From Yokenella regensburgei ATCC 49455 (GTDB lineage: Bacteria; Pseudomonadota; Gammaproteobacteria; Enterobacterales; Enterobacteriaceae), in contig NZ_JMPS01000076.1 in the NCBI RefSeq assembly GCF_000735455.1, positions 1 through 64,000 of the forward strand: DNA of 64,000 nucleotides, written 5' to 3'. This document shows, piece after piece, positions 35,921 to 46,045 of the stretch (its first letter is position 1; each line of letters opens with the position of its first letter). The notes under the pieces were generated by a model. That model saw nothing but the letters and a program-made list of their open reading frames with translations, was not told the DNA's origin and made no database searches. The position numbers and the translations under genes were made by a program.

Positions 35921-37081
35921 ATGCGCCAGATACTTCCCTTTCCGACGCTGCTATCCGGCTTCGTCGCCGTGCTGGTGGGTTACGCCAGTTCGGCGGCGAT
36001 TATCTGGCAGGCCGCGGCCGCCGCCGGGGCCAGTTCTGCACAAATCGCCGGGTGGATGACCGCCCTGGGTTTTGCGATGGGGATAAGCACCCTCGCCCTG
36101 ACCTTCTGGCGCAAAGCGCCGGTGCTCACCGCCTGGTCCACGCCGGGAGCCGCGCTGCTGGTGGGCGGGCTGCAGCATGTGACTCTCGCCGAAGCCGTCG
36201 GGGTATTTATCTTTGCAAACGCCCTGATTGTGCTCTGCGGCGTGACCGGGCTTTTCGCCCGCCTGATGCGGGTGATCCCCCATTCGCTTGCCGCCGCAAT
36301 GCTTGCCGGGATCCTGCTGCATTTTGGTTTACAGGCGTTCGTCAGCCTGCAGGACAACCTGCTGCTTTGCGGCAGTATGCTGCTGGCGTGGCTGGCGTTA
36401 AAAGCATTTTCGCCGCGCTATGCGGTGGTGGCGGCGCTGGTCGTGGGATGCGCGGCGGCGCTGATGAACGGTGAAGTGAATACTTCTGCGCTCTCTTTTA
36501 GCTTCGCCGCACCAGAATTTATCGCCCCCGTCTTTACGCCACAGCTGCTGATTAGCGTTGGGATCCCGTTTTTCCTCGTCACCATGGCATCGCAAAATGC
36601 GCCGGGCTTTGCCACCCTGCAGGCCAACGGTTATCAGGTGCCGGTATCACCGCTGATTATCTTCACCGGCGCGCTGGCGCTGCTGCTGTCGCCGTTTGGC
36701 GTGTATTCGATTTGCATTGCCGCCATTACCGCCGCCATCTGCCAGAGCCCGGACGCTCACCCGGAGCCCAGCCAGCGCTGGCGCGCCGCGGCGGCAGCCG
36801 GGGGATTTTATCTGCTGGCAGGTGCGTTTGGTGGCTCCATCACCGCGCTGATGAGCGCATTACCGGCGGCGTGGATCCAGATGCTCGCCGGGCTGGCGCT
36901 GCTCAGCACCCTCGGCGGCAGCCTGGTGCAGGCAATGGCGCAGGAAAATGAACGCGATGCGGCGATGGTCACCTTTCTCGTCACCGCCAGCGGCATCACG
37001 ATTGCGGGCGTGGGCTCGGCATTCTGGGGATTAGTGGCGGGCGGGCTGTGCTATGCGGTGCTGTCACTGCGCCGCGCGTAG
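35921..37081 (+). CDS. ydcO: YdcO, BenE-family membrane transporter
   Basis: A 386-residue inner-membrane protein of the BenE (benzoate/H+ symporter-like) family with about twelve membrane segments, matching E. coli YdcO in family and context. I chose the ATG at 35921 with the AAGGAG ribosome site, dropping a 20-codon extension through the operators. The substrate of YdcO is not established. Its pairing with SutR suggests a sulfur-containing or related organic acid. The 3' end overlaps the convergent AraC gene by 18 bases. Confidence 0.93.
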   Translation: MRQILPFPTLLSGFVAVLVGYASSAAIIWQAAAAAGASSAQIAGWMTALGFAMGISTLALTFWRKAPVLTAWSTPGAALLVGGLQHVTLAEAVGVFIFANALIVLCGVTGLFARLMRVIPHSLAAAMLAGILLHFGLQAFVSLQDNLLLCGSMLLAWLALKAFSPRYAVVAALVVGCAAALMNGEVNTSALSFSFAAPEFIAPVFTPQLLISVGIPFFLVTMASQNAPGFATLQANGYQVPVSPLIIFTGALALLLSPFGVYSICIAAITAAICQSPDAHPEPSQRWRAAAAAGGFYLLAGAFGGSITALMSALPAAWIQMLAGLALLSTLGGSLVQAMAQENERDAAMVTFLVTASGITIAGVGSAFWGLVAGGLCYAVLSLRRA

Positions 37082-37933
37082 CTGCGAAGGGGTTTGCCCG
37101 GTTGAAGCCTTAAATCGGTTGCTGAAGTGGCTGGCAGAGCTGAATCCGCAGGCCAGCGCCACCTCGGTGAGCGACAGCGTTGAGTGGCGCACCAGCTCGG
37201 TCGCCTTCACCATCCGCCGCTGCATCACGTACTGATGCGGGGCCATCTTCATGGAGTGGCGGAACATGCGGGCGAAGTGATATTCGCTCTGCGCCGCCTG
37301 CTGGGCAAGCGTGGCAAGCGTTAGCGGTTCGGCAAGGTGCGCTTCGATAAAGCCAAGGATATGGCGCAGCACGAACGGCGCCAGGCCGCCGGTGACCACG
37401 GGCAACTGCCACTGCACGTTCGAATAATGCTGAATAAGATGGGTCAGCAGCAGCGTGCTGGCGGTGCTGAGCGTCAGCTGATTGGCCTGCTGCTGCCAGT
37501 CGCAGCCGAGCAGAAACTGGCGGTAGACGGCGGTGATTTTCGGATCGTTGGCGAAGGTTTTTTCATCGAGGGTAAAGCTAGCCGGACTGCGATCCCAGAT
37601 TTTCTCTCCCACTTCACGCAGGTGTTCGTCGGTACAGTACAGATGCACAAACGACAGATCGTCGCGAATGTCCCAGGTGGTTTCACAGGCTTTCGGCATC
37701 AGGCAAAAGCGATCCGGCCCGCCACCGTTTTTCCACCCCTGTGGCGTTTTCTGGTAACTCTCGTAGCCATCCGCCACGTACAGGCTCAGCGTGTGGTGCG
37801 AGCTCTGCACCGTGACCGTATCGCGCTTGTTGTACCACGCCGCCAGCTGAATGCCTGAATTCAGTGAAACGGTATCCCGCAGAATGGCTTTCTGTTTGCG
37901 TAGCGTTTCAAAGGTATCGTAGGCGTGAGACAT
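37064..37933 (-). CDS. AraC-family transcriptional regulator
   Basis: A 289-residue regulator with an N-terminal sensing domain (about 1-180) and a C-terminal AraC-type double helix-turn-helix (about 190-285), the second with LTEVALACGFSSASHFSNRFKASTGQTPSQLR. It is divergent from an EamA-type exporter gene across about 180 bp and probably controls it. It is not at this place in E. coli K-12. The inducer is unknown. The 3' ends of this gene and ydcO overlap by 18 bases, which suggests a tight insertion next to ydcO. Confidence 0.9.
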   Translation of the reverse strand: MSHAYDTFETLRKQKAILRDTVSLNSGIQLAAWYNKRDTVTVQSSHHTLSLYVADGYESYQKTPQGWKNGGGPDRFCLMPKACETTWDIRDDLSFVHLYCTDEHLREVGEKIWDRSPASFTLDEKTFANDPKITAVYRQFLLGCDWQQQANQLTLSTASTLLLTHLIQHYSNVQWQLPVVTGGLAPFVLRHILGFIEAHLAEPLTLATLAQQAAQSEYHFARMFRHSMKMAPHQYVMQRRMVKATELVRHSTLSLTEVALACGFSSASHFSNRFKASTGQTPSQLRAAQ

Positions 37934-38115
37934 TCCGGCAGCGTTTCCTGTTCAGTAAAACTCTAGTCTATGTACAGACGTGCGCTGATGCCAGCCCCAC
38001 ATCAACCCGCCGGATAAAAAGCGCAAGAATTTGCAAGTTCAGCGCAGCATGGTGAAAGCGCCCGACCGCGATCCGGGCCAGACTGTCCGTTGGCAGTCAT
38101 CATAAGAGAGAAAAA

Positions 38116-39021
38116 ATGAACGCATTACTGTACGTGCTGGTGGTGGTTATCTGGGGAACCACATGGATAGCGATTTTTCTGCAACAGGGCCCCGTTCCGG
38201 CCCCGGTGTCTATTTTCTGGCGCTTTGCGGTGGCAAGCATCACGCTGATGGTCGTGCTGCTGGTGATGCGTCGGCTGCGCAGGCTGACACTTCGCGATCA
38301 CCTGTTCTGTATGGTGCAGGGCTGCTGCGTGTTCTGCTTCAACTTCTGGTGCTTTTATACCGCCGCAGCGTATATCAATACCGGGCTCGAATCGGTGATT
38401 TTCTCGATGGCGGTGCTGTTTAACGCCATCAACTGCTTTATTTTCTTCCGCCAGCAGCCGCCGGGCCGTTTTTATCTTGCCGCCCTGCTTGGTCTGCTCG
38501 GGATTGTGACGCTGTTCTGGGACGATCTGCTGGCAAGCGGGCTTAACGCCTCTCTGCTGCTGGGTATTGGCCTCAGCGCGCTTGGCACCTATGGCTTCTC
38601 GCTGGGTAACATGCTGAGCCTGCGCCATCAGCGTCGCGGGCTGGAAACGCTCACCACCAACAGCTGGGCGATGCTTTACGGCACCATCGTCATGGGGGCT
38701 ATCGCGCTGGTACGCGGGGACAGCTTTATGCCGGAATTCACCATAAGCTACATGGGCGCGCTGTTCTACCTGGCGCTGTTTGGCTCGGTGATTGCCTTTG
38801 GGGCGTATTTCACGCTGGTCGGACGCATCGGCGCCAGCAATGCGGCTTACAGCACCCTTTTGTTCCCGCTGGTGGCGCTCACCATCTCCACGTTCTATGA
38901 GGGCTATGTCTGGCATATTAACGCGGTGGCCGGGCTGGCGCTGATCCTGCTGGGTAACCTGGTGATGTTTGCTAAACCAGAGACCTGGTTCAGAGGGCGG
39001 GCGGTACGAAACGCGGCATGA
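38116..39021 (+). CDS. EamA-family DMT exporter
   Basis: A 301-residue inner-membrane protein of the EamA type, with ten expected membrane segments in two repeated halves. The opening VVIWGTTWIAIFLQQGPVPAP is typical of the family. An AAGAGAG ribosome site precedes the ATG. Such carriers export amino acids, their analogues or other metabolites. The divergent AraC gene is the likely regulator. The substrate cannot be told from the sequence. Confidence 0.9.
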   Translation: MNALLYVLVVVIWGTTWIAIFLQQGPVPAPVSIFWRFAVASITLMVVLLVMRRLRRLTLRDHLFCMVQGCCVFCFNFWCFYTAAAYINTGLESVIFSMAVLFNAINCFIFFRQQPPGRFYLAALLGLLGIVTLFWDDLLASGLNASLLLGIGLSALGTYGFSLGNMLSLRHQRRGLETLTTNSWAMLYGTIVMGAIALVRGDSFMPEFTISYMGALFYLALFGSVIAFGAYFTLVGRIGASNAAYSTLLFPLVALTISTFYEGYVWHINAVAGLALILLGNLVMFAKPETWFRGRAVRNAA

Positions 39022-39049
39022 TAAAAAAGCGCCATCGGAAGATGGCGCT
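39022..39049. terminator. Terminator between the EamA gene and ydcL
   Basis: AGCGCCATC (39028-39036) pairs perfectly with GATGGCGCT (39041-39049) around GGAA. The A-run at 39023-39028 gives a T-run on the minus strand, so it is a strong terminator for ydcL, and it also serves the convergent exporter gene. Confidence 0.88.
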
Positions 39050-39056
39050 ACCGGTT

Positions 39057-39725
39057 TTACTTCTGGGTCGGATCAAACTTAACCGCGTCAATCGCCATAT
39101 TGTCGATAACCTGCTTCAGGGTATCAATGGTCATTGGCGTGTTTTCATTGGCAAGCGTTTTCCCTTCACCTTTACGCACCACTTTGATAACCGGCTTGTT
39201 GGTCCGGGCATCAATCAGTTCGCCTTCAAAGTACAGGCTGGTATCCATGGTACGGTGGCCGGTTGCCGCCTGAGTTCCCGCAACAATCATCGCGACAGGG
39301 ATAACCTCATAGAACTGCAATCCTTCTTTACTGGAGTCTACGCCGGTGATAGCGCCACGGAAGATCAGGCTACGCGGACCCGCGGTGGTTGCCAGCGGTT
39401 TACGCTCGGCAATCGCCTTTTTCATTTGGGTGTTGGTGTAGTTACGGATCTGATCGAGCGCCTTTTCCCCTACCTGAGTATTCGGCTTCGGCACCGGATA
39501 ATAAATAATCGGGTTGTAGACGACGTTGTCGTAATTCGCCGGATTATAGTTTGGATCAATCCAACGTAACTCCGGCGCGCCGGAAGCGGATGTTGTCTCC
39601 TTCAGATTAGAATAATCTTTTAAAAATCCCGAATATTGAGTGGGTTGCGCAATTTTAGAAGCACAGCCCGTCAAAGCAAGCATTGCTGTAAGCGCAGCAA
39701 CGCTTAAAAGTACTTTAGTACGCAT
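39057..39725 (-). CDS. ydcL: YdcL, DUF3313 lipoprotein
   Basis: A 222-residue lipoprotein, the same length as E. coli YdcL. The signal peptide ends in a lipobox (LTGC) with Cys20 as the lipidated residue. The mature part is of the DUF3313 family with the conserved GPRSLIFRGAITGVDSSKEG and AGTQAATGHRTM stretches. E. coli YdcL is a membrane-anchored lipoprotein of unknown role. The frame is open 41 codons further upstream, but the ATG at 39725 is followed by the proper leader. Confidence 0.94.
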   Translation of the reverse strand: MRTKVLLSVAALTAMLALTGCASKIAQPTQYSGFLKDYSNLKETTSASGAPELRWIDPNYNPANYDNVVYNPIIYYPVPKPNTQVGEKALDQIRNYTNTQMKKAIAERKPLATTAGPRSLIFRGAITGVDSSKEGLQFYEVIPVAMIVAGTQAATGHRTMDTSLYFEGELIDARTNKPVIKVVRKGEGKTLANENTPMTIDTLKQVIDNMAIDAVKFDPTQK

Positions 39726-39861
39726 GAAATAATCCCTGTAAATGCAAGAGTGCCAGTTAGTTATAGCAAACGGAGCGGGAATTTGTTGAGGCAAAAGTGT
39801 GGCAGATCTCAGGAATGAAAAATAAGTGCCGCTCTGGCAGAGCGGCACGATTCAGATGTAA

Positions 39862-40458
39862 TTAGAAAGGCTTACGCGCCAGCATCGTGGCAAAACGCAG
39901 CTTAATCCGGTTACCGTTAGCATCGGTCCGGTGCAGTTCGCCCACCTCTTCATTGTATTTCAGCAGCTCCCAGCCGGCGTAATAATTGCTGAGCTCCTGC
40001 GGCTTAAACGCAAACGGGAAGCCGACGGTGCACGGATAATCTTCAGTATCCATTGCCGCGACGATCAGGTTATAGCCGCCCGGTTTGGTGCAGCGCTGCA
40101 TATTGGCAATCAGTCCCGGAATGGTTTTCGCTTCGAGGAACATCAGCACGACGGTTGAAAGAATAAAATCGTATTCCCCGTCAAAGCTCAGGTTATTCAG
40201 ATCCTGAATGGCGCTGTGCAGGTTTTCCAGCCCCTCTTCGCGACGGATATTTTCCAGATTCTGGATGCTGTTGGGGTTTTTATCCCACGCGGTGACGTCA
40301 AAACCGTTTGCCGCGAGATAAAGGCTGTTGCGCCCATTGCCGCAGCCAAGATCGAGGGTCTTCCCGGGCGCGACTATCGTTGCCGCGTGGACCACCTCTG
40401 AGTGGGTGCGGGTCATGCCGTATTTGTCGGTAAAGTAGTTGTCATCACAGCGGGTCAT
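39862..40458 (-). CDS. tehB: TehB, SAM-dependent tellurite methyltransferase
   Basis: A 198-residue methyltransferase matching E. coli TehB, which methylates tellurite, and also selenium oxyanions, using SAM. The SAM-binding loop is [15 protein letters not shown] (about 34-48). Conserved cysteines appear at positions near the start and in the C-terminal half. AAAAGGAAGAG precedes the ATG. In E. coli tehA lies directly upstream as the first gene of a tehAB operon. Here only 119 bp separate this start from the divergent ydcK start, so tehA is missing and tehB has its own promoter. Confidence 0.95.
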   Translation of the reverse strand: MTRCDDNYFTDKYGMTRTHSEVVHAATIVAPGKTLDLGCGNGRNSLYLAANGFDVTAWDKNPNSIQNLENIRREEGLENLHSAIQDLNNLSFDGEYDFILSTVVLMFLEAKTIPGLIANMQRCTKPGGYNLIVAAMDTEDYPCTVGFPFAFKPQELSNYYAGWELLKYNEEVGELHRTDANGNRIKLRFATMLARKPF

Positions 40459-40577
40459 AGCTCTTCCTTTTTATCAACAGGCGCAATTTATAACATGCAT
40501 TTTAAAGTAACCTTTAAACCCGCGCTACGCCTTTCTTTGCTACGTTTATGTTACCCGTCCGTGAAGAGATGCGCATG

Positions 40578-41507
40578 ATGAACAAGTATCGCCTGAGTGA
40601 AGAAACCCGCACCTATGACTACCTGCATGCAGGAAACAGGACAAGCGTCTCGCTGCGGCAGATTATTGCGTTGCGCGATTTCGCCGACGTCACGGCGGGT
40701 AGCTACGGCGGCTGGATTAGCGAGGATTCGGTGCTGTCGCAGGAGGGGCATTGCTGGATCTACGACCCGGAGAGCGTGGCCTTTGCCGGTGCGCGCATTG
40801 AGCATAACGCCCGGATTGTCGACCCTTGCGTTATCAGTCACCAGGCGTTAATCAGTGACAACGTCACTATACAGGCTTCACAAATTCGCGGCGAGTGTCA
40901 CCTCTTCGGCCACGCCCGTATTCTTGATGGCAGCGAAATCATTGCCGCCCGGGGCATGACGCCGGAGCACGACCAGTACCTGCAGATTTACGATCGCGCC
41001 ACGGTCAGCCGCTCCCGAGTGGTTCATCAGGCGCAAATTTACGGCGATGCGATTGTGCATCAGGGCTTTATCGAGCACCGCGCTGAGATTTTTGATACCG
41101 CCATGATTGAAGGTAATGAAGAGAACAACGTCTGGGTCTGCGACTGCGCCAAAGTCTATGGCAATGCGCGGCTTATCGCCGGGCTCGGCGAAGACGCGAT
41201 CCCCACGCTACGCTACAACGCGCAGGTGGCCGAGAACGCGGTGGTGGAAGGCAACTGCGTGCTGCGCCGTCATGTGCTGGTTGGAGGCCGTGCCTGGATC
41301 CAGGGCGGCCCGGTACTTTTGGACGACCGGGTGATTATCCAGGGGCGCGCGCGGATCCGGGGAGATGTGATTGTGGAGCACCAGGTGGAAATGAGCGATG
41401 ACGCGGTGATTGAAACCTTCGACGGCGAACGGATCCACGTTCACGGGCAAAAAGTGATTAACGGCAGCGAGCGCATTACCCGCTCACCGCTGCTGGGTTC
41501 ACTCTGA
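40578..41507 (+). CDS. ydcK: YdcK, left-handed beta-helix protein
   Basis: About 309 residues with many hexapeptide-type turns (for example V-x-G-N, A-x-I-x-G), the pattern of a left-handed parallel beta-helix like acyltransferases, matching E. coli YdcK. No catalytic histidine motif is obvious, and the function is unknown. Three close ATGs exist (40569, 40575, 40578). The last aligns with the E. coli start and lies nine bases after AGAG. It is convergent with rimL, overlapping it by nine bases. Confidence 0.92.
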   Translation: MNKYRLSEETRTYDYLHAGNRTSVSLRQIIALRDFADVTAGSYGGWISEDSVLSQEGHCWIYDPESVAFAGARIEHNARIVDPCVISHQALISDNVTIQASQIRGECHLFGHARILDGSEIIAARGMTPEHDQYLQIYDRATVSRSRVVHQAQIYGDAIVHQGFIEHRAEIFDTAMIEGNEENNVWVCDCAKVYGNARLIAGLGEDAIPTLRYNAQVAENAVVEGNCVLRRHVLVGGRAWIQGGPVLLDDRVIIQGRARIRGDVIVEHQVEMSDDAVIETFDGERIHVHGQKVINGSERITRSPLLGSL

Positions 41508-42056
41508 GGTGGGGTCCACAATGCGTGCGTAAATATTCTGGTCGTGATATTCGCCGTTGAGGAATTCGGCCTGCCTCAGGCAGCCTTCCAGCACGAAACC
41601 GTTGCGCAGCGCTACGCGGTTGCTTTCGAGGTTAGCCACCCGGCATTTGATAACAAAGCGGCGCACGATCCCGGCCTTGCTGTAGAACGCCACAAACGCG
41701 TTAAGCGCCCGGGAAAGAATGCCCTTTCCCTGCCACGACTCGTCTATCCAGTAGCCGATATAGCCGGTTTTATTCTGTGGTTCAATCAGGTTGAAGGAGA
41801 GCACGCCCACCATCTGCTCATCGACAAAAATCAGGAACATTTTGCCGTAACCACGCTGGTGCAGCATCACGTTACCGATGGCATTTTGGCGGCTCGCGGC
41901 TTCGTCCGTCACGTGCTGTGGCCAGTCCAGCGACTGCTGCAAAAACGCCCGGTTCTTCACCACCAGCTGGTGCAGTTCTGGCACAAAGCGCTCGTCGATG
42001 GCCTGAAGCCGGATGTGGTCATCAACCGCAATCACCGCGTCGTTGCACAAAGTCAT
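41499..42056 (-). CDS. rimL: RimL, ribosomal protein L7/L12 serine acetyltransferase
   Basis: A 185-residue GNAT acetyltransferase matching E. coli RimL, which acetylates the N-terminal serine of L12 to make L7. The acetyl-CoA loop is seen as [13 protein letters not shown] (about 105-117), followed by [18 protein letters not shown], a strong RimL-type signature. It is convergent with ydcK, overlapping its 3' end by nine bases. The gene lies 56 bp downstream of opgD on the same strand; E. coli has ydcH in that gap. Confidence 0.95.
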   Translation of the reverse strand: MTLCNDAVIAVDDHIRLQAIDERFVPELHQLVVKNRAFLQQSLDWPQHVTDEAASRQNAIGNVMLHQRGYGKMFLIFVDEQMVGVLSFNLIEPQNKTGYIGYWIDESWQGKGILSRALNAFVAFYSKAGIVRRFVIKCRVANLESNRVALRNGFVLEGCLRQAEFLNGEYHDQNIYARIVDPTSE

Positions 42057-42112
42057 GCCTCTTCTCCCTGCTTAGTGAAACGCCCCACCGTCAGGCGGGG
42101 CGAACTCGGGCG

Positions 42113-43768
42113 TTATTTCATGATACGGTCGTCAACGTAGGTACGTTTGTCCGGCGCCGGTGGGAAGTACTGATACAGCCAGGTTTCACTGATGGCGTCT
42201 CCCTGACAGCGCAGGAACATGCGCATCTCAACCGGGTCAGTCGAGTCGGAGGTCGGGTACCAGTCGAAGAGAATACGGTAACCGTCAAACGGTTCGACGT
42301 AGAGGATCTCGACCTGTTTGGCCTCACCACTTGAGAGCGTGATAACCGGCTCAATGCCCTTCGGCGCAGCGGCTTTGAGGTCGCCGCCGATAAAATCGAT
42401 GGCGAAGCGACGGGCCCATTTCTCCGGGAAATGTTCGCCCGGCGCCCAGCCTTCCGGGAACGCCCCCATGCCGGTGCGGGTTGCCATCACCCGAGCCAGC
42501 GGTGAACGCACCGGCGGCTGCGCGCTCCAGTAGAGGCGATATTTGAAATCAAGTTCATCGCCCGCTTTCACCGCTTTTTCCGGCTGCCAGAAGCAAACGA
42601 TGTTATCCAGCGTTTCGCCGGTGGTCGGGATCTCCATCAGCGAGACGGCTCCTTTCCCCCATGCGTTACGCGGCTCCACCCACAGGCTCGGGCGTTTGTT
42701 GTACCAGCCCATCACGTCCTGATAGTGGCTGAAATCGCGGTCCAGCTGCAGCAGACCAAAGCCCTTCGGGTTTTTATCCATATAGGCGTTGAACTGCAGT
42801 TTTTGTGGGTTATTCAGCGGACGGCAGATCCACTCACCGTTGCCCAGCCACATCGACAGACGATCGGAATCGTGGATCTGCGGGTGGATGGTGTCGCACA
42901 TCCGGCGCTCGTTGTTGCCGCAGCTGAACATGCTGGTCATCGGCGCAATGCCGAGCTGCTTGATGTCTTTACGCGCGTAAACGTGGTTCTCGACGTCCAT
43001 AATCACCTGCGTTTGCTGGCAGTTGATGACGAACTTATAGGCGCCGGTCACGCTTGGGCTGTCGAGCAGCGCGTAGACGGTGAACACCGTGGCGCCCGGT
43101 TTAACGGTTTCAAACCAGAACGAGGTGAAGTCCGGAAACTCTTCCGGCGTGTCGGTAAAGGTATCAACCGCCAGACCGCGCGCGGACAGGCCGTACTGGA
43201 ACGTATCATCCACGGCGCGGAAATAGCTGGCACCCAGGAACGAGACGATATCGCGACGCGCCAGCTCCGGCGCTTTGAAGGCGCGGAACCCGGCAAAACC
43301 GAGGTCGGTCTGCCCTTCCAGCTGGCGGGTATCAACCCCGGTACCGTCATATTTAAACAGCTCCGGGCGGAAGTGAATTTCACGCGCCTGCTGGGTGCTG
43401 GCATCAACGGAGAACATGCGGATGCGACGGCGGAACCCCATCCCGACGTGGAAGAACTGCACATCAAGCTGGCGTTCGGGAACGTTATTCCACAGCGATT
43501 GTGACGCATCATACTGGATGGCGTTATAGGCCTGCGGGGTCATCGTTGCCAGAGTGTCAGGCAGCGCGCGCGGCGCTCCCCCCCACGGCTGGTGCGCCAG
43601 ATCCTTCGCTATCGACTGCAATACGTTGTAGTCAAAACGGCGGGTCTGGCCATCGGCGATGTTCGAATCAGCCGCGAAGGCTGCCTGGGTAAAAAGAGAT
43701 GCTACGCCGGAAGTGCCACATACTGCGGCAACAGCCATTGAGGATTTTAGAAAACGTCTGCGGTTCAT
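42113..43768 (-). CDS. opgD: OpgD (MdoD), periplasmic glucan biosynthesis protein
   Basis: A 551-residue exported protein, exactly the length of E. coli OpgD, from the ATG at 43768. The N-terminus [18 protein letters not shown] is a twin-arginine signal peptide, ending near residue 32 (QAAFA-AD). OpgD acts in the periplasm on osmoregulated periplasmic glucans and controls their length together with OpgGH. A longer frame begins ten codons upstream, but the twin-arginine leader fixes the start. A small hairpin (42081-42102) follows the stop. Confidence 0.96.
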   Translation of the reverse strand: MNRRRFLKSSMAVAAVCGTSGVASLFTQAAFAADSNIADGQTRRFDYNVLQSIAKDLAHQPWGGAPRALPDTLATMTPQAYNAIQYDASQSLWNNVPERQLDVQFFHVGMGFRRRIRMFSVDASTQQAREIHFRPELFKYDGTGVDTRQLEGQTDLGFAGFRAFKAPELARRDIVSFLGASYFRAVDDTFQYGLSARGLAVDTFTDTPEEFPDFTSFWFETVKPGATVFTVYALLDSPSVTGAYKFVINCQQTQVIMDVENHVYARKDIKQLGIAPMTSMFSCGNNERRMCDTIHPQIHDSDRLSMWLGNGEWICRPLNNPQKLQFNAYMDKNPKGFGLLQLDRDFSHYQDVMGWYNKRPSLWVEPRNAWGKGAVSLMEIPTTGETLDNIVCFWQPEKAVKAGDELDFKYRLYWSAQPPVRSPLARVMATRTGMGAFPEGWAPGEHFPEKWARRFAIDFIGGDLKAAAPKGIEPVITLSSGEAKQVEILYVEPFDGYRILFDWYPTSDSTDPVEMRMFLRCQGDAISETWLYQYFPPAPDKRTYVDDRIMK

Positions 43769-43916
43769 GCCTGAAAAAGCGTCCTTTAGTAAGTCCATTG
43801 ATGCGCTACGGCGAAAAACAGGTGCCTCGTGAATTCGCCCACTCTAGACAAAAACGATTGATAATCCAATTGTTGGGGGCAGAAAAATGAGGCAAAAAGG
43901 TAAATATTTTGTGTCT

Positions 43917-43952
43917 ATAAAAAAACCCCTGTCCGACATCGTCAGCAGGGGT
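43917..43952 (-). terminator. Terminator of the aminotransferase/binding-protein operon
   Basis: ACCCCTG (43925-43931) pairs with CAGGGGT (43946-43952). The A-run at 43918-43925 becomes a long T-run on the minus strand, directly after the hairpin. It lies 27 bp past the binding-protein stop. Confidence 0.85.
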
Positions 43953-43978
43953 GAAAAGTTGCAGTGGCTGTGCAGAGA

Positions 43979-44752
43979 TTACTTAACGCTGACATCAATT
44001 CCCGGGAAGTATTTCGCCGCCAGGCGGGTGATGGTGCCGTCGGCACGCACTTTGTCGATCGCCGTATCCAGCTGCTTTTTGGTCGCGTCATCGCCTTTAC
44101 GAATACCGTAACCAATACCGCTACCGAGGATCGTATCGTCAGCAACCGGTTTACCAATAAAGCCAAACCCTTTGCCCTGCGGCTTGCTGAGGAACCCGGC
44201 CTGACCGGCAGCGGACATCACCAGCGAGGCATCGATACGCCCGTTAAGTAAATCTGCCCACGCCATATTCTGATCTTTGTATGACACCACCGTGACGCCG
44301 TGCTTCTCCCAGTGCTCTTTGGCAAACGTCTCCTGAATTGAGCCCTGCAGCACGCCGATGGTTTTGCCCTTCAGCCCTTCCGGCGTCGCCTGCATACCGC
44401 TGTCGGCTTTACCCACCAGCTGCGACGGAATGCGGTAAATCGGCTGGGTGAAATCAATACTCTTACGCCGCTGCTCGGTAATGTTCATTGCCGAGTTGAT
44501 GGCATCAAACTTTTTCGCCGTCAGGCCCGGGATCAGCGCATCGAATGAGGTCTCGACCCAGCCGCATTTAAGCTCTGCGGCGGCGCATATCGCGTTGCCG
44601 AGTTCAATGTCGAAGCCTTCCAGCTGCCCGGCGGCGTTGCGGCTTTCAAACGGCGGGTATTCCGCTTCTACGCCGTAGCGCAGATCGCCTGCGGCAAAGG
44701 TGGAAAATGCGCTGAACATCCCGAGGGCGAGGAAAAGTGCTTTCATCTTCAT
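43979..44752 (-). CDS. HisJ/ArgT-type amino-acid-binding protein
   Basis: A 257-residue periplasmic binding protein of family 3 (SBP_bac_3), with a signal peptide ending near residue 20 (FSTFA-AG). The conserved GVEAEYPPFESRNAAGQLEG-FDIELGNA opening (about 27-54), the SFDALIPGLTAKKFDAI segment and the NITEQRR motif place it with HisJ and ArgT, which bind basic amino acids. The ligand is probably a polar or basic amino acid. No permease or ATPase gene is nearby. It is 11 bp after the aminotransferase stop, so the two are cotranscribed. Confidence 0.9.
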   Translation of the reverse strand: MKMKALFLALGMFSAFSTFAAGDLRYGVEAEYPPFESRNAAGQLEGFDIELGNAICAAAELKCGWVETSFDALIPGLTAKKFDAINSAMNITEQRRKSIDFTQPIYRIPSQLVGKADSGMQATPEGLKGKTIGVLQGSIQETFAKEHWEKHGVTVVSYKDQNMAWADLLNGRIDASLVMSAAGQAGFLSKPQGKGFGFIGKPVADDTILGSGIGYGIRKGDDATKKQLDTAIDKVRADGTITRLAAKYFPGIDVSVK

Positions 44753-44763
44753 GGTATCGCTCC

Positions 44764-45933
44764 TTAACGCGGCTTAACGCGACACAGTGCCTGCGCACCG
44801 GCCCGTAATGTCGCCTCGTCTTTGGCAAAAGAGAGGCGAATCAGTTTGTTATCTGTTCCGTCGGTGTAAAACGCCGACAGCGGAATAGTGGCAACGCCGT
44901 ATTCGGTTATCAGCCGCTTCACCATCTCGCTGTCGCTTTCATCGCTGAAATGCGCGTAATCCGCCAGCATGAAGAACGACCCGGCGCTTGGCAACAGGCG
45001 GAACGGCGAATCGGCCAGCAGCGTTTGCATGAGATCGCGCTTGCGCTGATAAAACGCCGACAGCGTCATCCAGGTTTGTGGATTACTCATGTGCTCGGCA
45101 AAGGCGTACTGCATCGGCGTATCGGCCGAGAACATCATAAACTGATGCACTTTGCAGATTTCATCCATTAGCGCAGCGGGTGCCACGCAGTACCCCACGC
45201 GCCAGCCGGTGACATGAAAGGTTTTACCGAACGACGAGACAATCACGCTACGCTCGGCAAGCGCCGGATGCGTTGCCATGCCGTGATGCACTTCGCCGTC
45301 GAACACCACATGCTCGTACACTTCATCAGAGAGGATAATGATATCGGTGTGGCGGGTCAGCGCCGCCAACTGGTCGAGATCCTCACGGGAGAACACCTGG
45401 CCGCTCGGGTTATGCGGCGTATTCACGATGATCATCCGCGTTTTCGGGGTAATGGCGGCGCGTACCTCATCCCAGTTCACAGCGAAATCCGGTACCGTGA
45501 GTTTGATAGCAACCGGCGTTGCCCCCTGCAGGCGAACAATCGGCGCATAGCTGTCGAAGGAAGGTTCGAAATAGATAACCTCATCGCCGGGGTGCACCAG
45601 CCCGCTAATGGCGGAATAGAGCCCTTCGCTGGCGCTGGCGGTCACCAGAATTTCGTCATCAACGTCGTAGGTGGTGCCGTAGTGGCCGGTAATTTTCTCC
45701 GCGATGCGCTCCTTTAGCGCCCGCAGGCCGGTCATCGGCGCGTACTGGTTGCGCCCCTCTTCCATCGCCTTCGTGACACCCGCCATCAGCGCGGCATCGC
45801 AGGAGAAATTTGGCGCTCCCTGAGAGAGGTTAATGGCGCCGTGCTGCGCCGAAAGCTGGCCAATCACGGTAAAAATCGTGGTGCCGACATCGGGTAATTT
45901 AGAACGCGTTTTCACAGGTGTACGAACAGTCAT
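44764..45933 (-). CDS. YbdL-like methionine/2-oxoacid aminotransferase
   Basis: A 389-residue class-I PLP aminotransferase resembling E. coli YbdL, a methionine-preferring enzyme. The PLP lysine lies in SSFGKTFHVTGWRVGY (about 233-248), with NTPHNPSGQ (about 170-178) and the arginine-containing LIRLSFAKDE near the C-terminus. It is cotranscribed with the binding protein downstream and is divergent from a LysR-type gene. This suggests a regulated pair for capture and transamination of an amino acid. Confidence 0.9.
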   Translation of the reverse strand: MTVRTPVKTRSKLPDVGTTIFTVIGQLSAQHGAINLSQGAPNFSCDAALMAGVTKAMEEGRNQYAPMTGLRALKERIAEKITGHYGTTYDVDDEILVTASASEGLYSAISGLVHPGDEVIYFEPSFDSYAPIVRLQGATPVAIKLTVPDFAVNWDEVRAAITPKTRMIIVNTPHNPSGQVFSREDLDQLAALTRHTDIIILSDEVYEHVVFDGEVHHGMATHPALAERSVIVSSFGKTFHVTGWRVGYCVAPAALMDEICKVHQFMMFSADTPMQYAFAEHMSNPQTWMTLSAFYQRKRDLMQTLLADSPFRLLPSAGSFFMLADYAHFSDESDSEMVKRLITEYGVATIPLSAFYTDGTDNKLIRLSFAKDEATLRAGAQALCRVKPR

Positions 45934-45989
45934 TATTTTTCCCTTCTCGATTCAGGTGCATAACTATTCAAACCAAAGTCAGTTGTGGC

Positions 45990-46007
45990 GACAAACGAAT
46001 TGTTGTC
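45990..46007. promoter_or_regulatory. Inverted repeat in the LysR/aminotransferase divergent region
   Basis: GACAA and TTGTC flank an eight-base centre, giving an 18-bp dyad 39 bp ahead of the LysR start. LysR-type regulators commonly bind such sites between themselves and a divergent target. This is proposed only. Confidence 0.4.
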
Positions 46008-46045
46008 ATAATAGCCATGAGAAAAACGCATAGCTGGAGCCTCTG

